From Entonaema liquescens (lineage: Eukaryota > Ascomycota > Sordariomycetes > Xylariales > Xylariaceae): DNA of 64,000 nucleotides. Each line of letters opens with the position of its first letter. Positions within the stretch are counted from its first letter, which is position 1. The position numbers were made by a program, and so were the translations under genes. The stretch lies in contig CADCSX010000003.1 of assembly GCA_902805475.1 (NCBI GenBank), forward strand, positions 1,860,001 through 1,924,000. The letters run 5' to 3'. Shown in pieces: positions 11,175-22,490 of the stretch. Below the pieces are notes generated by a model. It did no database searches. It was not told the DNA's origin and saw only the letters and a list, made by a program, of their open reading frames with translations.

Positions 11175-12253
11175 TCTTCTCAGACTCGCAGGATTTGCAG
11201 ACTCGGTCATCCTAAGAGACATGAATACCCGTGGATGTTGGGTTCAGCTGTTTTTTGTTTCGTAATTGGCTTTCGAGGTTAGTCACAAAATGCTTTGCGT
11301 TTGAGCTCATGAAGTATGGCTATAGCGAATAGATGATCAGACAATAGACTTGCTACCAAATCCCGATATATCATGCGTGCATACCACTGTCCCTACTAGA
11401 GCAGGATTATAGGGGGATTTTGTTTTAGTCTGGTTCGTTGATTTGGTAGTAGTGTACTTAAACATTGCTAATGTAACAGTTACAGACATTGTTATTATAG
11501 CAATTAATTTCTAGGTGAGTTAGATGGAAGAATTACCCAACACATAAATTGCTTGTAAGGTAAGCCTGGTAAGTAATCCCACCAGCGTATGAGATTGCGT
11601 ATGAAAGAGCTGGTCCCCGGATTAGATGAAGTGTGTCAACAGCAAAGGTGTTAAAAGCCGACATTTTGACCACCCTTCGTACATATATCAAGCAGAATGA
11701 CCTCAGAATACTAATGGGTTTTTTTTTTTTTTTTTTACATGCACACATAACTTGCTCGTTATTCCATGCTAGCCATACTAAATCCACAATAACTGATCCT
11801 AAGTAATCCTATATTGATATAGAAAATAGTAAAAAGAGAGCTGTACAACAGAGATTATTTTCAATCACAATGTGCTGTATGATGACTTCTCTAGTGTATC
11901 ACTGATGAGCATTATGAACATTGAATATAAACATACATGGACCTTGAGAAAGCGCATATAAGTACAGGTACTTAAGTACTTCGATAGGTATAAAATAGTG
12001 GGCCCTAAAATGTGCCAATGCAGCCCCCGGATCCACTAGCCTCACCACCCAAGTTTTACACGCTAGTGACGCATTAGCCGTTGCCAACTCCAATAAAAAG
12101 CGCTTGAACTTATATGGGAAAGCGCGAAGGCTGAAGAGCGCTCGGACCAATACGCGTTCCAGAATGACGGAAGATCAAATAACTATTCTAACTTAAACCT
12201 TTTAAATTTATTAGCCTTTTCAACCTCAACGGCGCCATCAATTCAAGATCGCA
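11175..12253. other. Intergenic with T18 tract
   Basis: Between the splicing factor and EAF6, both plus strand. AT-rich, with a run of 18 T at 11719-11736. Minus-strand open frames (for example 11899-12150) have no protein-like features. The last ~100 bases are pyrimidine-rich and lead into EAF6. Confidence 0.55.
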
Positions 12254-12986
12254 ATGACTGAAAACGCCCAACCTAGCGCTGGCGGAGCTGCCAATGGCGA
12301 CCGGCAAGCCGGCGTCACCGAGTACGCCAAGCAGCGACAGCATCTCAAGGAACTCCTGGGTAAGCGAAAGCAACAAGAACGCCAGCTGGTGAGTTGATTC
12401 AAGTTTACGGGCGCGGTTCAAGGAAAACGGCGATTAACTTTGTCTGGTAGTCATCGTTGGAAGCAACCATCGCAGATCTGGAAGCCAAATACCTAAGCAA
12501 CACTCGCTTCGGCAATATCGTCAAGGGTTTCGATAACTACATCAAGGGAACCAGTTCTGCAGCCCAGCGCAAGCAAGGAGAGCTAAAAGACGAGGATTTT
12601 ATCTGGTCGCGATCGTCGATTTCCTACAACAACCTTCACGTAAGTCTCTGCGACCTCTTCTATGCTTGCGTCCTATCCAAGCAGTGACGTGACCCATACT
12701 AACAGTTTTACCCTCGTTCTAGCCCGACAATATCGAAGCACAATCCGCAACCTCGACACCGGCCGCGCCGACTCCCGTTTCTACAACATTCGCAAACCGG
12801 GAGAAGGATAGTGGATCAAATCAGCCGACACCCACGTCCGCGACCGAGAAGGGTTCTGGAAAAGCCGGCAAGACCGGCAAGAAGAGAACTCAGAAAAAGG
12901 ACAAAGATGCGGATGCGGAAGACAGCGAGACCGACTCCCGCGAAGCCAAGAAAGTCCGAACACACTTTGGAGCCTCGAGAAAATGA
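12254..12986 (+). CDS. eaf6: EAF6, subunit of NuA4/NuA3 histone acetyltransferases
   Basis: Small structural subunit of chromatin acetyltransferase complexes, nuclear. Exons 12254-12388, 12451-12639 and 12723-12986 give 195 residues with phase-0 introns of 62 and 83 nt (GTGAGT and GTAAGT donors). The core is a coiled coil (residues about 22-62, TEYAKQRQHLKELLGKRKQQ and SSLEATIADLEAKYL) followed by the Eaf6 signature GNIVKGFDNYIKG and the DFIWSRSS motif. The C-terminal ~85 residues are a disordered Lys/Ser/Thr tail ending in KKVRTHFGASRK, longer than in yeast Eaf6 but usual in filamentous fungi. Confidence 0.93.
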
Positions 12987-13845
12987 CGAGTGTGTTCCTA
13001 GTTTAGTGTGTTTGGTTTCCAGCATATCCTCTGGTTGATTTCGGCGTTCGTAGGAGGCGGGCATAAGGTTAGCTTGGACGGCGTTAGTTTGTTAGGTGGC
13101 ACGATTATTAAGGAGCATAACAAAAGCACGTTTTATGTGCGACTTTTAAGAGATGAGACCCGCGGTTCACGCCGTTATATTTCCCCTTGAGATACCCAAT
13201 AGTCTAGATCCGCGAATGGTAGACTAAGGTTGAATTCAAATCAAGAAAATATGGTGATTATAATTTATAATAAGGACATCTCCAAGTATATGCAGATGCG
13301 GACTCGTAAGGACGTACTTCACCCGCTAGAAAAGAAAAGACATATAGTACCTAAGGAGGGCCCGAATTATATTAATGCCGTTCTATCTTGTTAAATTGTT
13401 GTCTTAGTTGCATGGATAGACCTTGATATAAGACTTTGAGACGAGTTTATGAGAGTTTATGAATCACGCAATACTATGCAATTAAGAGTAGTCTTTATAT
13501 GTGCGGGGGAAAGGTCGAACGAAATATTAGTTGGGTAACTCCATAACTAAAGAACTACCCACTTGTAAGTGCCAATCATAGCGAACACCTTGATGAACTG
13601 TGGAAAGTACGTGACCAGAAGGCGCCCTAAGTACGAAGTACATATACCTAATATACCTAATTCTTAATTCTTAATTCTTAATTCTTATAACTCCTAATTG
13701 CACTTTGTAATGATTTGTCGAAAGAGTTGTCTTGTGCTTTGAAAGCAACATTAAACCTATTCGACCTGCAGCTTGCAGGTTATATACAAAATAAATACAT
13801 ACCCCCCGCTTCGAGTCAAGCCATCGTTCGAGTCACTCTTTCAAA
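12987..13845. other. Intergenic with (AATTCTT)4
   Basis: Downstream of EAF6 and upstream of the DPP5-like peptidase. A 7-bp tandem repeat, AATTCTT x4, lies at 13659-13686. A TATA-like TTATATACAAAATAAATA sits about 70 bases before the peptidase ATG. No gene seen. Confidence 0.55.
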
Positions 13846-16387
13846 ATGACGGTTATGGCTACCAAGTTCACCCCCGAGGTGCTCCTCTCTGCTCCTCGTC
13901 GAAGTCCCGCCGTGCCTAATAGTACCGGAACCCTCGCTCTCTTTTCTGGTACGTCATCCCCAGCTAGACATACCAAAATCCCGAAATATATGTAACTAAT
14001 AATTCCTAGTCTCTCAGTACTCTTTTGAGTCTCATTCTAAGGACTATGTCATCAAGGTTCTGGATATCAAATCCCGTCAGTCGACTCAACTATTTGATAA
14101 CCCGACTTATACCGAGCCAACATGGATTTCCGATACTGAATTCATCTTCTTGAAGAATGACGATTCTAAAACGTCACTCCTCGTGGCAGATGCAACCAAG
14201 CCGGGTTCAGAGTAAGTATTCGTCCTTACGCAAGTCTATACACATCAGAATGATACTTATAAGTGCACCTAGACCATATGAGGTTGCAACCTTCAATACC
14301 TCGATATCTAATATCAAGGCAAGAGACATTGGCAACGGCACTATAGCATTCGCTGCCACGGCTCCCACCACATCGTCAGGAGAACTGTTGAACTCGGAAG
14401 ACGAGAAAAAGTCCCTGTCGAGTGGTAAAGTATATACAAGCCTATTCGTACGACATTGGGATTCGTATGTTTCTAAGCACAGACAAGGACTCTTCTATGG
14501 TGCACTGAAGAAAGAGGGGAACTATTTCAGACTGCAAGATCGAAACCTAATAAATGCTCTAGCCGGCACGAAGCTTGAATGCCCAGTGCCACCCTTCGGG
14601 GATGCCAGTGACTATGATATCGGCAAGGAAGGAATCGTTTTCGTGTCTAAGGACCCGGAGCTGAACCCTGCGTTGTGGACTAAGACCGATCTCTACTACG
14701 TACCGCTCAAGACTTTCACTGAGGCAAAGCCCCGCACCCCCAAGTCGTTAAGACTGGTGAGCTGCAAGGCTACTCAGGTGTCCCAGTATTCTCGCATGAT
14801 GGCACCAAGGTAGTGTTTAAGCGCATGAGGCATAGGCAGTACGAGTCCGACAAGTGGCGTCTATTACTAATTCCCAACATCAAAGATCTCAGCAACGTAC
14901 AGGAGTTCTACAAAACGGAAGATGGCGAGGGCGCCTGGGACCTGCGGCCGGAAGGTATTGTATGGAGCAACGACGATAAGGAGCTTTACGTGACGGCCGA
15001 AAAGAGGGCCGGCAGATCCTATTCAGGCTTCCCTCAAGCCCGTTAGAGGCTAAGGAACTACCGCAGCCATTGACTAAAGATGGGGCAGTAACTGACTTCC
15101 ACAACCTGTCCCAGGATGACGGTCGTCTCTTCCTCACGTCCAACTCTCTCATCGATAACTCCTCGTATTCTATAGTTGACCCCGAATCCAAGGAACTAGG
15201 TCTTATCTCATCGAGCTCTAAGGAGGGAAAGTCGTTCGGTCTGTCGAAGAACCAAGTTGATGAGTTCTGGTTCAAGGGCGCAGGAGATTACCAAGCCCAC
15301 GCGTTGGTAGTGAAGCCGTCCGACTTCGACCCGAACAAGAAGTATCCCTTAGCCTTCCTCATCCACGGAGGACCGCAGGGCGCATGGGGACAGAGCTGGA
15401 GCACAAGGTGGAATCCAGCCGTGTTTGCCGAGCAGGGATACGTCGCTGTGATGCCCAACCCAACGGGAAGTACCGGGTACGGACAAAAATTCACTGATGG
15501 CATTGCGCAAGATTGGGGCGGAAGACCTTATAACGATCGTAAGTATATATTATTAGCTCACAACCTATTACCGGGTTATTTTATAGGTTTTTGCTTTAAA
15601 GAACGTCTGACTAACAGAACATGTTGGGTATAGTGGTAAACTGCTTCGAGCACATCTCGGATAACATCCCTTACATTGACACGAACAACGCCGTAGCCCT
15701 TGGCGCCTCGTACGGCGGGTATATGATCAGTAAGTCATGGACCCTCTAATCCATATACTTCTCTGCTTTACTTTCACCATTGCTAATTCCTGGCTCTCTT
15801 TTTAGACTGGATCCAAGGCCATCCCTTGGGCCGAAAATTCAAAGCCCTTGTCTGCCATGACGGCATTTTCAGTACCATGAGCAACTGGTCGACCGAGGAG
15901 CTTTTCTTCCCGTCCCACGACTTCGGCGGTACCCTATGGGAGAATCGCGAAGGCTATGCTCGTTGGGACCCCGCTGCATCCGCGGCAAACTGGGCTACTC
16001 CCCAACTAATTGTTCACTCGGAGCTCGATTATCGTCTACCTATCTCGGAAGGATTGGCTGCTTTCAATAGTACGTGGAAAAGCTGAAGCTACATAAACGA
16101 TTTCTAACGCGTAAATAGCTCTTCAGACTCGCGGCGTGCCGAGTCGCATTTTGATATTCCCCGATGAGAACCACGTAAGTCACTTTCTCTCCTTGGCGCT
16201 TATAACTAGAACATGAGCACATCCGAAATATCTAATAAGCAATTTGCTAACCACTGCCGTATAACAGTGGGTGTTGAAACCCGAGAACTCGCTTGTCTGG
16301 CATAAAGAAGTCCTGGGTTGGATTAACAAATGGACCGGCCTGGATACGACTGGATTGGCAGGTGATACGGAGGATCTCAGTATCTAA
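13846..16387 (+). CDS. dpp5: DPP5-type dipeptidyl peptidase (S9C prolyl oligopeptidase family), two apparent frameshifts
   Basis: Serine exopeptidase of the dipeptidyl-peptidase V family. Seven exons: 13846-13948, 14010-14211, 14273-15538, 15634-15729, 15806-16069, 16119-16174, 16268-16387; all introns have clean GT..AG ends and join family motifs. The beta-propeller half is followed by an alpha/beta hydrolase with FLIHGGPQGAWG, nucleophile Ser in GASYGGYM, Asp in SELDYRLP and His in DENHWV, so all catalytic residues are present. No signal peptide is seen (MTVMATKFTPEVLL), suggesting an intracellular member. Exon 3 changes frame twice, near 14741-14752 (after PLKTFTEAKPRTP) and near 14998-15010 (after ELYVTAE), each as if one base were lost. 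Summed exons are 2107 nt; adding two bases gives 703 codons. Either a recent pseudogene or, more likely, sequence errors. Confidence 0.85.
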
Positions 16388-16567
16388 TGAATTGTTATGA
16401 CACTTATCATGAACGAATTTGGCCATAGGGTAGAGCAAAATAGCTAAGTTAGATAGTAAAGGACGAGATTGTGTACAATTCTCTAACAAAGGCTCGATGT
16501 TTAACCAGATAGCACAGCCAACAAAGCTTATAGCAAATTTTGGTTACATCGTACCCATCTGGATCCC

Positions 16568-17730
16568 CTACTCAGACTCCAAGAGGCTGAACAGCTCCTT
16601 TCCGTTAATCCTCCTCATTACAATCTTGACATGATCCCAGCGCAACTTACTTACATCAATTAAAATCCTCACAGCCGACTTATTACTTGTCTCCTCGTGG
16701 CGGAGCAACGCCACGAGATCGGGATATTCTTGCTGAAGCTTCATTTGGATGTAGCACGCAGCCTTATTGTCTATCTTCTTGAGGTACTGCTTAATAAATC
16801 TGGCCTCGCTCTTAGGACGCTTGATGCGGTATGAGTTGCTGTAGTGGTTGTACTGCTCGAGCATCTGGATCGCTTTTAGGGGTGGCTGCGGCCCAGAGGG
16901 TGGGGGATTGGATAGCTGGTCGAAACTGGCTTCGTTGACGGCTTCTTTTAATAATGATTCTTGGATAGTCAAGTTAATAGCTTGATTAGACACTTCCGAA
17001 GTTCGCTCTTACCGGATGATACAACTTGAGAGTTCGCTTTATGAAGCAACTCGAGGAACTCGAAGAAGTCTTCTTGTCTGGGGACGAACGCGTCGAGGAA
17101 ATTACGGACTCGGGTTTGGTTACTAATAGCATCTGCCAACGCCTTCTTCTCCTCCAGGGTGAGCGTAGAGACTTTGTCAAGTTTGTCGTACATGCATTTC
17201 ACCATAGGCTCGAGGCGAGCTAGGGTATTGTTCAGTGTGGTAAGATCCTGGGGCTTGGGTAGTTTCGAGCGAAAGCTTTCAAGTGCGCCCTCGACGGTAC
17301 ATAATTTCTCTTGGTGTCGATCAATCTGCTTGCTCAGTGTCTTTATATCCTTACTGAACCTAACATTGTCTGCAGTCAATTTAAAACACTCGTCACTGAC
17401 TTTTGAGCGGAGGCTCTCGAGGCTGTCTTTGGTGTTTTGGGTGGCTGTATCTGCTTCAGATATAAGTGCAAGCAGCCCTTCCTTATCTTTTCGAAGTTCA
17501 TCGAGTTGCTTTTCGAAACCCTCACTACGCCCACTTTCTGAGGCGTTGGCTTCTTGGAGTTTGCAGAACCTCTCTTCAATTAAGTCTAGTTGCCTCTTAG
17601 CTTCGCAGACCTCCTTGACTGTAAGCGCCTGAAGAAGTCTTAAAGCGTTCAGTTGGTTCCCAGGCTGCTGAAGCTTATCCTCGAGTTTGGCAGCACTAAC
17701 AAGCTTCTGCGTTTCTTCTGCAGTACGCAT
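16568..17730 (-). CDS. Uncharacterised coiled-coil protein
   Basis: No family recognised. Two exons, 17730-17013 and 16959-16568, separated by a 53-nt intron (GTAAGA donor, TATTAAC branch, CCAAG acceptor), give 369 residues. Residues about 1-190 are almost continuous heptad-like coiled coil rich in Glu, Lys, Leu and Gln (for example QLDLIEERFCKLQEA and SKQIDRHQEKLCTVEGALE). Residues about 190-245 carry TLEEKKALADAISNQTRVRNFLDAFVPRQEDFFEFLELLHKA in two parts. The C-terminal ~125 residues look globular and basic, with IKQYLKKIDNKAA and VRILIDVSKLRWDHVKIVMRR. The layout resembles cytoskeletal, kinetochore or septum scaffold proteins, but nothing decides among these. It ends 180 bases from the convergent peptidase gene. 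Confidence 0.7.
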
Positions 17731-18608
17731 GTTTCTTGAGTGTGATATGAGATGGATTAGGTGTATTGTATAATATTAATCTTAGAGGCGACGTATAGGT
17801 CAGAGAAGAAGGACGAAGACAGCTAGCTACATATATTGTTACCAGAGAGCGGACGAGTATTAGAAGGGGATGAAATATTAGACAGAGATGGGAAAGTTCA
17901 GTATTGTTGAATTGAGGACGAGTCTTGGCTGGTAGTTGCACTTTCTATAGAAAGCAACACCGTATTCAAATAGCCCACTCCCTCCTTCCGCGTATATCAA
18001 CTACACCTTCCTGGTATTACTCTAAAAGCAATTACATTACCTAACACGACTACCTAAGGCACTTGTATACATAACTTTGTTGATAACATGAATGCATCAT
18101 AAGCCTAGGTACATATGTATATGTATAGGTATGCACACATCTCCAGTATGCTATGGTGGTACGTATAGGAGAATAGTACAACCCCCTATTATCAATGGCT
18201 TGATAAGTTTTACACAAGTCACGACATCCATTTCGAATAGGATAACTGGCAAATTCAGAACGTTTATTTAGGAAAGCATCAGCGACCTAGGTACATAACA
18301 ACGCGGAAATAAGCAATAACCTGGTCCACGACGGCCTCCCATCGTCAGGCAATATGCATTACCAGTATTAGGTGCTAGATGCCTAGCCGCAAATGCCTAG
18401 ATGCTTCTTTTCCCTCCTGTACCGACCACGGCTCATCCCTGAGACGTGCTAATAGAAAAATGAAATATGCTGGACGAGAACATCATCGCCACCCCATCCA
18501 TGTGTTTTGCGGCACTTCTTCATCAACCCTCGAACCGCGCATCATTCTATCCCCACCCTGAATGTCAGACAGACCAGCCTTGTCGAGTATGAATAAGAAT
18601 AAGAGTGC
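17731..18608. other. Intergenic, no gene seen
   Basis: Between two minus-strand genes: upstream of the coiled-coil gene and containing the eIF4A 3' UTR. Contains ATGTATATG-type AT-rich simple sequence near 18113-18130. Confidence 0.5.
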
Positions 18609-19993
18609 TTAGATGAGGTCGGCAACGTTCATCGGCATCTCCTCGATCTGAGTGCTGTAGAACTGCTCAATCTCACGCATCATTCGGACGTCCTCAGCAG
18701 TGACGAAGTTGATGGCAACACCCTTTCGGCCGAATCGGCCACCACGACCGATACGGTGGATGTAGTTCTCACGGTTGGCAGGCAGATCGTAGTTGATGAC
18801 TAGAGACACCTGCTGGACGTCGATACCACGGGCCAGAAGATCAGTGGCGATCAGGACACGAGAAGAACCGGATCGGAACTCCTTCATAATCAGGTCACGC
18901 TGGGCCTGGTCCATATCACCGTGCATGGCAGACACGGTGAAATCACGGGCAGTGAGCTTGTCAGTAAGCCAATCAACCTTTCTGCGGGTGTTGCAGAAGA
19001 TGACAGCCTGCGTGATGGTAACAGTCTCGTAGAGATCGGAGAGGGTGTCCAGCTTCCACTCCTCCTTCTCGACAGCAATGTAGAATTGCTTAATACCCTC
19101 AAGGGTAAGTTCGTCCTTCTTGACGAGAATGCGGACGGGGTCTCGCATGAACTTGGTTGTGACCTCAAGAACATCCTGGGGCATGGTGGCAGACAGGAGA
19201 ACGACCTGGGTGGACTGAGGAAGGAGTTGAAAGATATCGTAGATTTGCTCGGTGAAACCACGCTACACGATAATTATTAGCATCGTTAGGTAGACAAGAG
19301 AGGGGATATATCAGTACTCACAGAAAGCATCTCGTCGGCTTCATCAAGAACGAACATCTTCATGCCGTCGGTCTTGAGGAATCGTCGCTGAATCATGTCC
19401 TGGACACGACCGGGAGTACCAACAACGACCTGGGGGCCATCCTGAAGGGCCTTCATGTCCTCACGGACGCTGGTTCCACCAATGCAAGCATGGCACTCAA
19501 TGTTCATGAAGTCGCCAATAGCGACAACGACCTTCTGGATCTGTTGAGCCAGCTCACGGGTAGGAGCCAGAATGAGCGCCTGGCACTGCTTGACGTTCGG
19601 GTCGATCTTCTGGAGAACGGAGATGGAGAAAGTAGCGGTCTTGCCAGTACCAGACTGGGCCTGTGCAATTACATCGTGACCTGTCGCGGGGTTGAGTTAA
19701 TATTTTGCGCATATAATTTTAACGGAAAAATAGAGAGGCGTATACATACCCTTGATGACCGGCATGATAGCGCGCTGCTGAATAGCAGAAGGGCGCTCGA
19801 ATCCATAAGCGTAGACACCTTTGAAAGATCGTTAGTTCACCGCAAAAACTTTTTGTGGTTCCCATCGTTGGCGTTTCTTACCTCGTAGCAGCTCGGGCTT
19901 GAGGTTCATTTCATCAAAGGAGTCGACGGTCTCGTCATAGTTAGACTCGATCTGGGATTGCTCGATATCCTCGAGCCCCTTGTCGGTAGCCAT
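18609..19993 (-). CDS. tif1: Translation initiation factor eIF4A (DEAD-box RNA helicase)
   Basis: ATP-dependent RNA helicase of the cap-binding complex eIF4F, unwinding 5' UTRs in the cytoplasm. Exons on the minus strand: 19993-19882, 19818-19750, 19680-19322 and 19262-18609, giving 397 residues, the standard eIF4A length. Motifs run in order: Q motif region (GVYAYGFERPSAIQQ), AQAQSGTGKT (Walker A), PTRELAQQ, TPGR, DEAD, SAT, VIFCNTRRKV, ARGIDVQQV, and HRIGRGGRFGRKG, with the usual MPMNVADLI end. Introns cluster at the 5' end (63, 69 and 59 nt), as in highly expressed fungal genes. It diverges from the F-box/JmjC gene. Confidence 0.98.
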
Positions 19994-20718
19994 GATTGTA
20001 AATGTATCGACGCGACTTCCCGAATTCCAAGCACAGCTTAGAATTCAAGAAGAGTTGAAACGGCGATCTTGGTGGGGTCAAGTAAGAAATGGACGCACGA
20101 ACTTTGCACTTTGGCAAGTCGTACTGCGTAGAAATTAAATGTGTAAAAGAAGTGGACGTAAATACTCTCGTAGATAGAGAGTAAGAATGTCCAACTAAGG
20201 GTGTCTTCTTTTTTTTCGTTGTTGTTGTTGTTATTGATTTAATTTGTTGACGATTTGGAAAAATCGAAGGTGGGAGGAAAAGCCCAAGATCAATGAGGTC
20301 GATGTAAAGAGGTAAGTAAAAAAAAAATTTGAGTGGGGGTAAACGTCGGCCAAACCCTGATGCGGGGCTCTAGTTCAGAACTTGTTACCTTGGAAGGTTC
20401 TACGCAGCGGCAAGCGGCGTGGGCTCCCAGATTTTCCCAAATTTTTAGTATTTTTAAATTTTAACCTTACGATGTTAAGCTAATACGGTTACTTGAGGCT
20501 CCACAAAACTCAAGGTTGCAAGACCCAAAAACTTGAGCTGTGGTGAACTTTTGCATAGAAAATACAAGTATGACACAAAAGTTATGTGACTCATTGAAGC
20601 TGAATTACTAGGTATTATCTTGTGGCAAAGCGTTCCAGTCATCAAAAATCATACAACCCCTTCCTTCATGCAGAACTTGGCTTAAAAGGGTAATTCGCAT
20701 ACCATTACCAGTATAAAC
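19994..20718. other. Divergent promoter region with (GTT)5
   Basis: Upstream of eIF4A (-) and the JmjC gene (+). Contains a T8 run followed by a (GTT)5 tract at 20218-20232 and long purine/pyrimidine stretches on the eIF4A side. No gene seen. Confidence 0.55.
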
Positions 20719-22490
20719 ATGCTACTAGCTGAAGGAGTCAGTCGAGGAGGCATTGGTGGAAGTACACCAGAAAATGGAGGCGAATTATACATACCAACAA
20801 CTACTGGGATATCGTCAGATTCCATCCCTGTTCATCCAATGGGAGTTAAACCTCTTGGGAACCAATATCTCGCATCTGGTCCAACTGCTCGGCAGTCTCT
20901 CGGTTTGTTAACTCGACTTCCGGATGAGATGATACTGCAGATACTCGAGTACTTTGATATTCAGACACTGAAAGACGTCGGGTTTACTTGCCGTTTTCTC
21001 TACGCCTTTTGCCACCTCGACGAACTTTGGAAAGCATTATTTCTCGAGTAAGTCATAAAAACTATGACATGTGAACCCAGACAGTCATCAGTGACCCCTT
21101 GATGGAATTCATCTACTTGAGTGCTGCCTTGCTGATTTACCTATGAATTATGAAGGACCGGCTCCCAACCACACGCTTGGCAAGGTTCATGGAGAGGCAC
21201 ACTCCTGAAAGCCCCCGCTGGCTGGCACCCTAGGATTGACTGTAGCAATGTCTTTGCTGATGTTATTCATAGACCCTTTGCTTGTACTTATGTGGCTCTC
21301 GGAAAATATGCATCTGGCATTCCTCGAGCAAATCAGATCAGCAGGTTAGAACAACTCGGTTACGATGACTTCGCGCAGAATTGGAGTAATAAACCATTCA
21401 TATTGACCGACTGCATTCAGCGTTGGCCAGTATATGGTGACTGGACTATCGAAGAGCTCAATAAGAGGTATTCGGAAGTTGAATTCCGCGCCGAAGCTGT
21501 GGACTGGCCATTCTCGGTTTACTATGAATACATGTCTAACAACGAGGATGAAAGTCCGCTGTACCTATTCGACAAGGGGTTTGCTGAGAAGATGAACATT
21601 CACATCGGACATGGTGCGGATGCGGTATACTGGCCCCCTGAGTGTTTTGGTCCGGACTTATTCGAACTGCTTGGAGAAGAAAGGCCGGCTCATCGATGGC
21701 TTATTATCGGACCTGAGCGCAGCGGTTCTACTTTCCATAAGGATCCGAACGCCACCAGTGCCTGGAATGCCGTTTTGGAAGGATCGAAATACTGGATTAG
21801 TACGTACATCTCGAGAAATATTTCAGCCCCTATCTTTTCTTTGTGTAAGACTTAGTTCGTCTCTTTGAGTTAACAGGCGGGATCGCGTTGCTTTGTATTC
21901 AATCAATGGGCCACTCGCGAATGCAAACGACAAAGACTGACAATTAGCCCCCAGTGTTTCCACCAACCTCGCAGGTTCCCGGCGTTTATGTTTCAGAGGA
22001 CAGCAGTGAAGTTACTAGCCCACTGAGTATAGCCGAGTGGCTACTTGAGTTCCATGCGGAAGCACGTGTAGTGCCAGGCTGTGTGGAAGGCGTTTGCAAA
22101 GCAGGCGAAATTCTACACGTGCCTAGCGGTTGGTGGCATTTGGTCGTGAATCTTGAAGCTGGTATTGCTCTCACTCAAAACTTCGTTCCAAAATCACACC
22201 TATCAGATGTTCTCTCTTTTCTCAGAGACAAGCCAGACCAGGTGACTGGATTTAAAAGTGACATCGAAAGCCCATATGACCTTTTCGTGGAGCGGCTTAA
22301 GACCGATTACCCCAAACTTCTGGACGATGCACTTGACGAGCTAGAACGGAGAAACCTAACGAAGAAAAGAAAATGGGAGGAGGCCATCGGAAAGAAGAGC
22401 GACGATGAGAATGGTTGCAGCGGTGGTGGTGGTGGTGGTGGTGGATTTAGTTTTGGGTTTGGAGGTGATTCTGATGAAGAGATACCTTAG
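20719..22490 (+). CDS. F-box and JmjC domain protein (JMJD6-like 2-oxoglutarate oxygenase)
   Basis: Predicted Fe(II)/2-oxoglutarate-dependent oxygenase, hydroxylating or demethylating proteins, fused to an F-box. Exons 20719-21047, 21156-21799 and 21955-22490 give 502 residues; introns are 108 and 155 nt. Residues about 62-110 form the F-box (LLTRLPDEMILQILEYFDIQTLKDVGFTCRFL). The JmjC part contains the iron ligands His304 and Asp306 in FHKDPNATSAWNAVLEG and His386 in the GWWHLVVN motif, so the enzyme should be active. ALTQNFV and the C-terminal lid follow the JMJD6 pattern. The tail has a basic patch (KKRKWEE), an eight-Gly run encoded by GGT repeats, and an acidic end (GGDSDEEIP). The acceptor before MFPPTSQV was fixed by homology; an AG 14 bases upstream would break frame. 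Confidence 0.9.
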
